Below, in pieces: positions 26,569 through 34,425 of a stretch of DNA of 64,000 bases (positions are counted from its first letter, which is position 1; every line of letters starts with the position of its first letter). The translations under genes were made by a program, and so were the position numbers. This stretch comes from Chloroflexi bacterium 44-23. Lineage in GTDB: Bacteria > Chloroflexota > Anaerolineae > Anaerolineales > Anaerolineaceae. The stretch covers positions 62,001-126,000 of the forward strand of contig MKUW01000019.1 in the NCBI GenBank assembly GCA_001899005.1. Direction: 5' to 3'. The notes below the pieces were generated by a model. The model saw only the letters and a program-made list of their open reading frames with translations, did not search any database and had not been told where the DNA came from.

Positions 26569-28901
26569 CTACTGCAGATGACCTCAAATCCATTAAATTA
26601 CCACCGGAAGAAATACGCTGTACAACGGTATTAACCGATACATTGGAGGGTTATTCCGGCATCCGGGAAGCGCGATACGATATTAACAGCACTCAATTAA
26701 AGGTAGCCTTTGATCAACGCCTGATCTCACCGGAAAGAGCCAGACATATTGTGCGTGAAGCCGGTCGAAAAGCTGGTGCGCGGGTGATGAGTTGTGCCCA
26801 AAAAGGGGATGAGGCTTGCGCGGAGTGTGCCTTGGCCATGTCGCATGGTTTGCTGGAACACTACCAAACCATCTCCACTTTGGACTTGGATGAAAGTATT
26901 TTCCGGCAGGGGGTGATCAATTTGCGTGTCAATGACTTGATGACCCCTGATGAAGGTGTTCTGGCAATGACGGAAACAACTTTCAGACCTCAAATTCAAG
27001 ATCTGCCGCGGGTCCCAAAGATAACCCGGCGCCAGTTGGAAATTGTATTCACAACGATTACGCTTTTGGCGACTATTTTTGCCTTTGTTGGTGGGCGTTA
27101 TGCCTTTCCAGCTCCCTTGCAATCCGCGCTCTTTATCATCGCGTTCTTGTTTGGAGGCGCATATGGTTTGTTGGATGGAATCAAAGCGGCCTGGCATGAA
27201 CACAAGCTGGATGTCAATTTGCTGATGATTATGGCTGCTGCCGGAGCGGCGATTGTCGGTCAGCCGTTGGAAGGTGCAATTCTATTGTTTCTATTCTCGC
27301 TTTCAAACACTTTGCAAACTTTCGCGTTGGAGCGCAACCGCCGGGCGATTGAAAAACTGCTTGACCTGCGCCCTCCCATGGCAGCCGTACGGAGAGGTTC
27401 CAGAATTACCATGCTGGCAGTCGAAAAGGTGCTAATTGGCGATATCGTCCTGGTGCGCCCAGGCGAACGCTTCCCGATAGACGGTCAGATTACTCTAGGG
27501 TCCTCTGAAGTTGATCAGGCGACCATTACCGGAGAATCTGTCCCAGTACATAAGGAAGTAGGCGATGCGGTCTATGCCGGCACTGTAAACGGCAATGGTG
27601 CGCTGGAAGTCCGCACACAGCACCTGGCAGAAGATACCACCTTGGCGCGCATCGTCCAGATGGTGGAAGAAGCTCAGAATTCACGTGCGCGGACACAAAG
27701 TGCACTGGATCAATTCGAGCAGGTATATGCCTGGTTTGTTGTTGGCGGGGCTGTATTGCTTACCACTATTCCTTACTTTTTGATGGGCAAGGAATTTTAC
27801 CCCAGTTTTTATCTGGCAATGACCTGGCTGGTGGTGGCTTCTCCCTGTGCTTTGGTCATCTCTACCCCGGCCAGCATTCTCTCGGCGATTGCCAACGGCG
27901 CTCGCAACGGGGTGCTCTTCAAAGGCGGCGTGCATTTGGAAAAGGCAGCTGGTTTGAAAGTGATTGCTTTCGATAAAACTGGCACATTAACTTTTGGGCA
28001 ACCTGCGCTGGCGGAGCTTTTTCCATTCGAAGATCTAGCAGAAAACGAGTTGATTCGACTGGTTGCCTCTGCAGAAGCACGTTCAGAGCATCCGCTTGGC
28101 CAGGCAATTATCAAGGAAGCAAAAGCGCGTAACCTGGCAGTGCCTTTATCAACCGAATTTCGAGCGATTCCGGGTCAGGGGGTGGAGGCGACCGTTGAAG
28201 AATTTCGGATTTGGGTTGGTAATCCCAGGTTTTTCAGCGAGAGAGGTATACAAATTCCTGCTGTGCTTGAACAAAGAATGCACGCCATGGAAAACAATGG
28301 GCAAACGGTCATGCTGGCGTATACACCTCAAAAATGGCTTGGGTTGCTGGGGGTAGCTGACATTCTACGACCGAATGCCCGTGAAATCATCCAGGCTCTA
28401 AAAGCAGCCGGCATTGAACGCACAGTCATGTTGACCGGTGACAATGAACGGGTTGCCCGGGCGGTCGCCAGCCAGGCCGGTGTTGATCAGGTACATGCAG
28501 CCCTTTTGCCGCAGGACAAAGTTCAGTTGATCGAATCGCTGCGCCAGCGCTATGGTGAAATTGCAATGATCGGAGATGGTGTCAACGATGCTCCTGCGTT
28601 GGCGGCCGCAGATGTTGGTATTGCCATGGGGGGTGCCGGTTCTGATGTGGCTCTGGAAACAGCCGATATTGTTTTGATGTCCGATGATCTTACCAATCTC
28701 CCGCACGCCATTCATCTGGCGCATCAATCCAAGAAAATAATATGGCAGAACCTGACGTTCGCATTAGCAGTCATCGTTGTGTTGGTTGTGAGCGCTTTTG
28801 GGCTTGATCTGGCACTTCCGCTAGGTGTGGTTGGTCATGAAGGCAGCACAGTGCTGGTGGTGTTAAACGGCCTGCGACTGCTGGGGTTACGAAAAGTTTG
28901 A
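26565..28901 (+). CDS. P1B-type metal-efflux ATPase with SPC membrane motif (P1B-4-like)
   Basis: A 778-residue heavy-metal P-type ATPase. GTG 26565 follows GGAGGTGGCAGC and overlaps the upstream stop (GTGA). Residues 1-145 hold an HMA-like fold lacking its CxxC metal site, then a Cys-rich stretch MSCAQKGDEACAEC. Eight membrane segments begin near residue 152. The transport motif is S426-P427-C428 rather than CPC, the phosphorylation site is D470-K-T-G-T, and HP (SEHPLGQAI), MLTGDN and GDGVND (670-675) are intact. The C-terminus ends with HEGSTVLVVLNGLRLL. SPC plus HEGST fits the P1B-4 group (Co, Fe(II) or Zn efflux). With a Fur/PerR-like partner, Fe(II) efflux of the PfeT kind is the best guess. 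Confidence 0.88.
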   Translation: MTTADDLKSIKLPPEEIRCTTVLTDTLEGYSGIREARYDINSTQLKVAFDQRLISPERARHIVREAGRKAGARVMSCAQKGDEACAECALAMSHGLLEHYQTISTLDLDESIFRQGVINLRVNDLMTPDEGVLAMTETTFRPQIQDLPRVPKITRRQLEIVFTTITLLATIFAFVGGRYAFPAPLQSALFIIAFLFGGAYGLLDGIKAAWHEHKLDVNLLMIMAAAGAAIVGQPLEGAILLFLFSLSNTLQTFALERNRRAIEKLLDLRPPMAAVRRGSRITMLAVEKVLIGDIVLVRPGERFPIDGQITLGSSEVDQATITGESVPVHKEVGDAVYAGTVNGNGALEVRTQHLAEDTTLARIVQMVEEAQNSRARTQSALDQFEQVYAWFVVGGAVLLTTIPYFLMGKEFYPSFYLAMTWLVVASPCALVISTPASILSAIANGARNGVLFKGGVHLEKAAGLKVIAFDKTGTLTFGQPALAELFPFEDLAENELIRLVASAEARSEHPLGQAIIKEAKARNLAVPLSTEFRAIPGQGVEATVEEFRIWVGNPRFFSERGIQIPAVLEQRMHAMENNGQTVMLAYTPQKWLGLLGVADILRPNAREIIQALKAAGIERTVMLTGDNERVARAVASQAGVDQVHAALLPQDKVQLIESLRQRYGEIAMIGDGVNDAPALAAADVGIAMGGAGSDVALETADIVLMSDDLTNLPHAIHLAHQSKKIIWQNLTFALAVIVVLVVSAFGLDLALPLGVVGHEGSTVLVVLNGLRLLGLRKV

Positions 28902-28947
28902 TATAGTCTATAATTAGACTCGCGATACAAAATAAAGATCAAAAGAA

Positions 28948-28980
28948 AATAGTCCTCGAGTTAATTCAAGTAGGGCTATT
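28948..28980 (+). terminator. Weak hairpin after the metal ATPase gene
   Basis: AATAGTCCT (28948-28956) pairs with AGGGCTATT (28972-28980), nine pairs including one G-T. No long T run follows, so termination strength is uncertain. Confidence 0.4.
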
Positions 28981-29014
28981 TGCCTTTAGAAGAGTGCTTA
29001 CTTAGCCACCATTT

Positions 29015-29040
29015 TCATCACCATTATTAATTGGTGATGA
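29015..29040. promoter_or_regulatory. Operator-like inverted repeat upstream of the redoxin/CcdA fusion
   Basis: TCATCACCA (29015-29023) and TGGTGATGA (29032-29040) form a perfect inverted repeat separated by eight A/T bases, 130 bases before the next start codon. It has no T run, so it looks more like a protein-binding site than a terminator. Confidence 0.4.
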
Positions 29041-29171
29041 TAACGACCAAATTTATATATTTGAGCCTTTGGTCAAGCTAGCAATCAGGCTTTTGACGCA
29101 ATCTATTTAATGTGAGAGAATATAGTATATTTTTTCACAAAGAGACAGCACTAGTATTGAAGGTGAATGGA

Positions 29172-30593
29172 ATGCCGGATAAAAAATTATTGTTGAATAA
29201 ACAAAGCTTGCCGTTTTTGCAAATTTTCATTGCCATAATCATTTTGATCGGACTGATTGTCTTTCAGCCTCAACCTTTGGTGCAAGCTCAGGAAGGCAAT
29301 CACCTTGTCATTTACATGTTTACGGGGGAAGGCTGCCCACATTGTGCGCAGGCGATACCCTTTTTTGAAAAAATGGCACGTACCTACCCGAATATTGAAT
29401 TGCGATTGTATGAAATCTATAATATACCGGAAAACGCGGAAAAGTTTATGACCATGGCCGCTGCCTATGGCTTCCAACCGCAGGGTGTACCAACTATTTT
29501 TATGGGGAATAACCATTGGGAAGGCTACATTGAATCCATGGCGCCAATGTTTGAGGAGGAAATCAAACGCTGTCTGGCGGTTGGTTGTCCGGATGCCGGT
29601 GCTGGTATTATCGTTCCCGTGTCCACTCAGGCCAATCCCATAACTGTTGAGGAAACACCTTCCCCGATACTACCTGATAATCAGCAAAGAACAATCAAGC
29701 TGCCTTTGATTGGAGAAGTGAGCCTGGCCAACCAATCTTTGACCGTGGCTACACTCTTGATTGCTTTTGTTGATGGGGTCAACCCATGTTCCATCTGGGT
29801 ATTAACGATGCTGTTAGCACTTACCCTGCATAGCGGGTCACGTAAACGCGTATTGATTATTGGGTTTGTGTTTATCTTCATTACTGCTCTGGTGTATGCA
29901 CTTTTTATCGCCGGACTGTTTACCTTCTTAACATTTGTCAGTTTCATGACCTGGATTCAAGTGGTGGTTGCTCTGGTGGCGCTGGTGTTTGCCATCATAA
30001 ACATTAAGGATTATTTTTGGTATAAGGAAGGTGTATCGCTCACCATTTCGGATGACAGAAAACCGGGTATTTTTAAAAACATGCGTAAGGTGATGAATTC
30101 ATCCCAATCTGTCTGGGGAATGATTGGGGCGACGATTGTGCTGGCTGCGGGAGTCTCTCTGGTGGAGTTTTCATGTACTGCCGGGTTCCCGGTTTTATGG
30201 ACAAATATGCTCGCAGCACAAAAAGTAACCGGCATTGATTTTGCATTACTGCTGCTTCTTTATATGCTTGTTTATCAAGCTGATGAATTAATTATTTTCC
30301 TGGTCGCTGTTTTTACATTAAAAGCTACACGCCTGGAGGAAAAACATGGCCGTATATTGAAATTAATTGGCGGTGTATTAATGTTTACCCTTGCCGGAGT
30401 GATGATTATACGTCCCAGCCTTTTGGGCGATTTAAGCAGTGCGTTGATCATCTTTGCACTTGCTTTCGGGTTAGTGGTCTTAATCTTGTTGCTTCATCGC
30501 CGGGTTCTGCCCGCCATGGGAATCTATATCGGGACCGAGATGGAAGATAAGCACAATCCGAAAAGTAAAAAAAAGCAACCTGATCACAAATAA
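29172..30593 (+). CDS. Extracytoplasmic glutaredoxin-like domain fused to CcdA/DsbD-like membrane domain
   Basis: A 473-residue protein. Residues 13-38 form a signal or anchor helix. Residues about 42-140 are a thioredoxin/glutaredoxin-like domain with active site C55-P-H-C58 and GVPTIF (cis-Pro). A Pro/Thr linker follows to about 190. The rest has six or seven membrane segments with paired cysteines N204-P-C206 and E-F-S-C335-T-A-G-F-P, resembling the two relay cysteines of CcdA/DsbD. It should pass electrons across the membrane to its own external redoxin domain. Starts upstream of ATG 29172 (GTG 29112) lack a good ribosome site. Partner substrates are unknown. Confidence 0.82.
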   Translation: MPDKKLLLNKQSLPFLQIFIAIIILIGLIVFQPQPLVQAQEGNHLVIYMFTGEGCPHCAQAIPFFEKMARTYPNIELRLYEIYNIPENAEKFMTMAAAYGFQPQGVPTIFMGNNHWEGYIESMAPMFEEEIKRCLAVGCPDAGAGIIVPVSTQANPITVEETPSPILPDNQQRTIKLPLIGEVSLANQSLTVATLLIAFVDGVNPCSIWVLTMLLALTLHSGSRKRVLIIGFVFIFITALVYALFIAGLFTFLTFVSFMTWIQVVVALVALVFAIINIKDYFWYKEGVSLTISDDRKPGIFKNMRKVMNSSQSVWGMIGATIVLAAGVSLVEFSCTAGFPVLWTNMLAAQKVTGIDFALLLLLYMLVYQADELIIFLVAVFTLKATRLEEKHGRILKLIGGVLMFTLAGVMIIRPSLLGDLSSALIIFALAFGLVVLILLLHRRVLPAMGIYIGTEMEDKHNPKSKKKQPDHK

Positions 30594-30757
30594 GCTGGTC
30601 GCGCAATGACAGTTATCCATCAATTGCCATCGGTTTCAATTAAAGCATCAAAATAAAAAGTGCGGGTGGATTGAGAGAAAATATGCCTTCAATCCAGAGA
30701 CAAGACTATCAATTGCATGAATAATACTATTTGAGAATATTCACAATTTTTTTCACT

Positions 30758-30784
30758 TTGATTTCTGAGCAAGATAGATATAAT
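30758..30784 (+). promoter_or_regulatory. Candidate promoter of the CBS-domain gene
   Basis: TTGATT (30758-30763), a 15-base spacer and TATAAT (30779-30784), about 40 bases before ATG 30826. The spacer is shorter than ideal. Confidence 0.45.
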
Positions 30785-30825
30785 TAAATTAACTTTCCCA
30801 ATTATTTATCCACCAGGAGTATGGA

Positions 30826-31269
30826 ATGAATACAGTCAAAGATATCCTTGAAGAAAAAGGAAACCAAGTTTACTCGGTTGCACCTGACGACAGCTTGCTT
30901 AATGCTCTCAAGAAGATGAAGAAACACAACAGCGGTGCTCTTTTGGTTCTGGAATCTGGCAATGTTCGCGGCATCATTTCTGAGCGTGATTTTGCGGGAA
31001 GAATTGCAGAGACGGAAACCTGTCCATTGGAACAAGAAGTGGCGCAGTGGATGACCCGTGACGTGATTGTTGTCTCCCCAGACATGTTAATCAATGATTG
31101 TATGCAGCTCATGACCAGGGAACACGTTCGTCATTTACCCGTGATTGCAAATGGAGAACTGGTAGGCTTAATCTCGATCGGCGATGTTGTGCGGGCGGTC
31201 ATAAGCGATCACCAATCCACGATTTTAGGTTTGGAAAATTATATTTTGAGTCAAAATTACGCACTTTAG
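30826..31269 (+). CDS. Two-CBS-domain protein
   Basis: A 147-residue soluble protein made of two CBS motifs (about 5-65 and 75-135), with LLVLESGNVRGIISERDFAGRI and HLPVIANGELVGLISIGDVVRAVI as the conserved nucleotide-binding ends. Stand-alone tandem CBS proteins bind AMP, ATP, NAD-type ligands or similar and modulate partner proteins. The RDF/GDVV pattern matches the common bacterial family with EKG-x-VY near the N-terminus. AGGAG precedes the ATG. No operon partner is visible; the downstream 290 bases to 31562 contain only a GGAGGAG/CTCCTCC stem near 31407-31436. Confidence 0.92.
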   Translation: MNTVKDILEEKGNQVYSVAPDDSLLNALKKMKKHNSGALLVLESGNVRGIISERDFAGRIAETETCPLEQEVAQWMTRDVIVVSPDMLINDCMQLMTREHVRHLPVIANGELVGLISIGDVVRAVISDHQSTILGLENYILSQNYAL

Positions 31270-31562
31270 TACGGACATTTCGTGGAAAAAGGGCTTGAAG
31301 CGACTACGTCTTTCTAATTAGTGTTTCCGATTTCAATTTAAATGAGCTTATGGCTTAACGGAAAGCCATTCTTCCGTTGTATTTAGCTTGCATAGAATTA
31401 TTCGAAGGAGGAGAAAGCCAACCGGTTTGCTCCTCCAACCAAATAAACCCAACCAGGCTCACTTGCTTGAGTATATGCCAAGATCGCCTCTGTTATTTCT
31501 TAATCACCTGCCGAACAACAATGGCATAGGCCCCGCCTGGGTGTGCATTGGGAGGTGACTGA

Positions 31563-33065
31563 TCAGGTTGCTGTAGTTTCAGGGGTGTTGGTTGGCGGAA
31601 TGGGTGTACTGGTTGGCGGAACCGGTGTAGCGGTAGGTATCGGTGAATTTGTGACAGTTGGATAAAGTGTCTTGGTAGGCGTACTTGAAGGTGCATAAGT
31701 TGAGGTGGGCAGCGGGGTATTAGAAGCTGTCGGCGTAGGGGTTATTGTGGCTGTCTTTGTCGGGGAATTTGTAGCTGTTGGTACGGCTGTATCACGATCA
31801 GTTGGTGTTGGAGTTGGTGTTTTTGTGCGCATGCGGGTGGAGCTGGGTGTGCTTGTAATTGTTGAAGTTCCTGTCGCTGTTTGATTGGGTAAAGGTGTCT
31901 TGCTTGGCGTAGGAGAAAAGGTTTCTGTGGCCGTACTGGTTTCGGCAATAACAGGTAAAAGCGTGGGGGTTACGATGGCAGGTAAGGTTGCTTTGGGTTC
32001 ATTGGTGACAATATCCCCAATAAATATTACCGGTAAAGTCGCTGTTTTTGTTTTTGTGCCAAAGGAATAATTACTCAAAACCAAAGTGGTCATCAGGCAC
32101 AATAGAATAATTACAGCGAACACGCCAGAAACCAGAAGGACATTACGGCGGACACCCGTGCGGGGGGGTGGCTCGTCCTCAGCATAGCTGTTTCTAAGAA
32201 AACTGTCTTCAGCCAAATCATCCGTCAGTAAAGCTGCGGGAGCTGCTTTAGCAATAGAAGACGCGGGTGGTTCGCTTGTATCAATCGCTTTAATCGGCTG
32301 GAAGATTGATGCTGCTGGGGCCGGTTTGCTTTCTTCAATGGCAGGAGGCTGATTGTATTGCATGACCTTGGGCAATTCCAAAGGCAAAGGTTTCTCAGGT
32401 TCTGTAAACTTGCGAGTTTTATCTTGCCAGGGGTTGGTGTCCGACAAGAAATCTGACAGATCAGGCTCGTAATTTAATTCACCTGTTTGATGCGGTGATG
32501 GCTCAAGAAAAATACTGGGTTCGAAATCAGGTGTTGCCGCTTCCTCTGCCCCATCGGAGTCCAAAGGGGCGGTTTTGGGTGGTCTGGAAAAATCGTCAGG
32601 TGAAGAGATTGGTTTTGTGATCCTAATACCCGCGCGGTGCAGAATGCTTGACTTGGGTGCGCGCAGATCCACTACTTCATTGAAATCGGGAATATCAGTA
32701 GCAATGAATGAGCCATCAAAGCCTATAATGGCGCCAGTGTGGCCGGTTCGTTCCGGGGCGGAAGGATCGAAGGTGCCATCTTCAATGAATGGATTAACAG
32801 ATTGAAATAACTCGTCTGTCCCGTCAATTTTCTTTTTAAGTTTATTAATTGCCATATTGACAATTTTCGAATCGGGGATGTTTTGGGCGCAAGCGCTCAA
32901 CACTTTCAGGCGATCATAATCGGATGAAAAAGTTTCAGCCAGCCAGATCCAGGCCACTTCATTCTGGGGTTGGTTACGGATGATGTCAAAGATAATTTGC
33001 CGCGCGTCATCCATTTTTTCCGCGCGAATCAAACTAATGGCTTCGTGCAGCAGTTCTGATGCCAT
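31563..33065 (-). CDS. TPR-like protein with membrane anchor and Thr/Pro-rich C-terminal tail
   Basis: A 500-residue protein. Residues about 1-80 are an alpha-helical TPR-like module (ISLIRAEKMDDARQIIFDII, NEVAWIWLAE). Residues 85-300 are acidic, Pro-rich and probably disordered. One membrane segment (VLLVSGVFAVIILLCLMTTLVL) lies near 315-340. The rest is a repetitive Thr/Pro/Ser tail (T-P-T-P-T, S-T-P-T-x-T) of about 140 residues that would lie outside the cell. Such tails are common in Anaerolineae-type surface proteins and may be O-glycosylated. GAGGGAG before ATG 33065 decides the start. No downstream surface domain follows the tail. Function unknown. Confidence 0.8.
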   Translation of the reverse strand: MASELLHEAISLIRAEKMDDARQIIFDIIRNQPQNEVAWIWLAETFSSDYDRLKVLSACAQNIPDSKIVNMAINKLKKKIDGTDELFQSVNPFIEDGTFDPSAPERTGHTGAIIGFDGSFIATDIPDFNEVVDLRAPKSSILHRAGIRITKPISSPDDFSRPPKTAPLDSDGAEEAATPDFEPSIFLEPSPHQTGELNYEPDLSDFLSDTNPWQDKTRKFTEPEKPLPLELPKVMQYNQPPAIEESKPAPAASIFQPIKAIDTSEPPASSIAKAAPAALLTDDLAEDSFLRNSYAEDEPPPRTGVRRNVLLVSGVFAVIILLCLMTTLVLSNYSFGTKTKTATLPVIFIGDIVTNEPKATLPAIVTPTLLPVIAETSTATETFSPTPSKTPLPNQTATGTSTITSTPSSTRMRTKTPTPTPTDRDTAVPTATNSPTKTATITPTPTASNTPLPTSTYAPSSTPTKTLYPTVTNSPIPTATPVPPTSTPIPPTNTPETTAT

Positions 33066-33071
33066 CACCAC

Positions 33072-33454
33072 TCCCTCTACACACAGATATTATTGCGTAG
33101 ATCAATTATCCATCATTTATTTAATTACAGCAACATCATTTTGGTCAGGTCGTTAAAAAACACCTATCAAATTTGCAAAGGTTCCGGAATTTTTGGATTT
33201 GAGCGAATTACATCGTATCAATCCCATAGTAATTTTGATGTTTACGCTATCAATTTAAATATACATGATATCTGTAACCCTGAAAACACAAATTGATCAC
33301 GCGCCTTAAGTGCTCATAATCGTTATAATGATGAAAGGATATCCGCGTTTGGTTTTTTCATTGCAATTAATTTTGAATCGGGCACGTTTACGAATTATTT
33401 AAATGAGAAAACTACCATAGGATTATTACCCATCAATTTAAGGAAAAGGGAAAA
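33072..33454. other. Intergenic gap before pyrB
   Basis: About 380 A/T-rich bases between the divergent TPR/Thr-rich gene and pyrB. TATAAT near 33324 could be a -10 box giving a leader of roughly 120 bases. I saw no clear -35 partner, no pyrimidine attenuator and no PyrR-type hairpin. Confidence 0.4.
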
Positions 33455-34390
33455 ATGGCAACAATTCTAAAAGGTAAAGATATCATCGAAGTAAAGGATT
33501 TAAAACTTGAGCATCTCAGTCTGATATTGGAGACGGCTCACCGCTTTGAAACTGTCATGGCATCCGGGGGACGACTTGACAATATGTCCGGTAAGGTGAT
33601 GGCGACCCTTTTCTACGAGCCTTCCACTCAAACACGCCTGACGTTTGAAACAGCGATGTTGAAATTGGGAGGAAATGTTGTCTCAGTCACGGATGCCACT
33701 GCCAGCAGTTCTGCTGTAAAAGGAGAAACTCTTTATGACACCGGCCGTATGATAGATGGCTATGCTGATCTGGCTGTGATTCGGCATGTCCTGATTGGCA
33801 GTTCAAAAGAGTTGGCTGATGGTGCCAGTGTGCCGGTCATAAATGGAGGTGATGGATCCGGGCAACATCCCTCTCAGGCGATGATGGATTTAATGACGAT
33901 CCAGAAGGAACGTGGACGCCTGAACAACCTGACTGTCACCATTGCCGGAGATCTGAAAAACAGCCGAACTGCCCATTCTTTAGCCTGGCTGCTGGGGAAG
34001 TACGGCCCGCGATTTTACTTTGTATCCCCTCCGGAATTGGGCATGCCTCCGGAAATTACCAGCGCTTTACGGGCTGATTACATCGATGTGTTTGAAACGC
34101 ATGACCTGGTGGATGCAACCAAAAAGAGCGATGTGCTCTATATGACCCGCATCCAGAAGGAACGCTTTAATGATGCCCAACTTTACGCTCGCTTGAAGGG
34201 CACCTATATTGTTAACAGCCAGCTTATCGAACAATCAAAGCCTGGTATCACAATTATGCATCCACTGCCGCGCCTGGACGAAATTGACCGTGAGGTGGAT
34301 AGTTATGAAGGTGCCGCTTATTTCCGACAGGCAGCGAATGGTGTCCCTATCCGAATGGCGTTGATCGCATTGATCACGGGTTGTGAATAA
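33455..34390 (+). CDS. pyrB: Aspartate carbamoyltransferase catalytic chain
   Basis: A 311-residue enzyme that joins carbamoyl phosphate and aspartate in the second step of pyrimidine synthesis. The carbamoyl-phosphate loop is F53-Y-E-P-S-T-Q-T-R-L-T-F, with Gln where most enzymes have Arg. G-D-x-x-x-S-R-T (GDLKNSRTAHSL) and H269-P-L-P-R-L-D-E-I-D complete the active site and favour aspartate over ornithine transcarbamylase. Its length is that of the catalytic subunit. No pyrI regulatory gene follows, so it probably works as a trimer or with dihydroorotase encoded elsewhere. AAGGAAAAGGG precedes the ATG. It lies 36 bases before pckA, likely co-transcribed. Confidence 0.93.
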   Translation: MATILKGKDIIEVKDLKLEHLSLILETAHRFETVMASGGRLDNMSGKVMATLFYEPSTQTRLTFETAMLKLGGNVVSVTDATASSSAVKGETLYDTGRMIDGYADLAVIRHVLIGSSKELADGASVPVINGGDGSGQHPSQAMMDLMTIQKERGRLNNLTVTIAGDLKNSRTAHSLAWLLGKYGPRFYFVSPPELGMPPEITSALRADYIDVFETHDLVDATKKSDVLYMTRIQKERFNDAQLYARLKGTYIVNSQLIEQSKPGITIMHPLPRLDEIDREVDSYEGAAYFRQAANGVPIRMALIALITGCE

Positions 34391-34425
34391 TCTAAAATGA
34401 CATGCGTGTTTAAGGAGAAGTAAAT

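Noticed and set aside
31407..31436. GGAGGAG/CTCCTCC stem after the CBS gene as a terminator
   Set aside because: No T run on either strand, so it is mentioned only as a stem.
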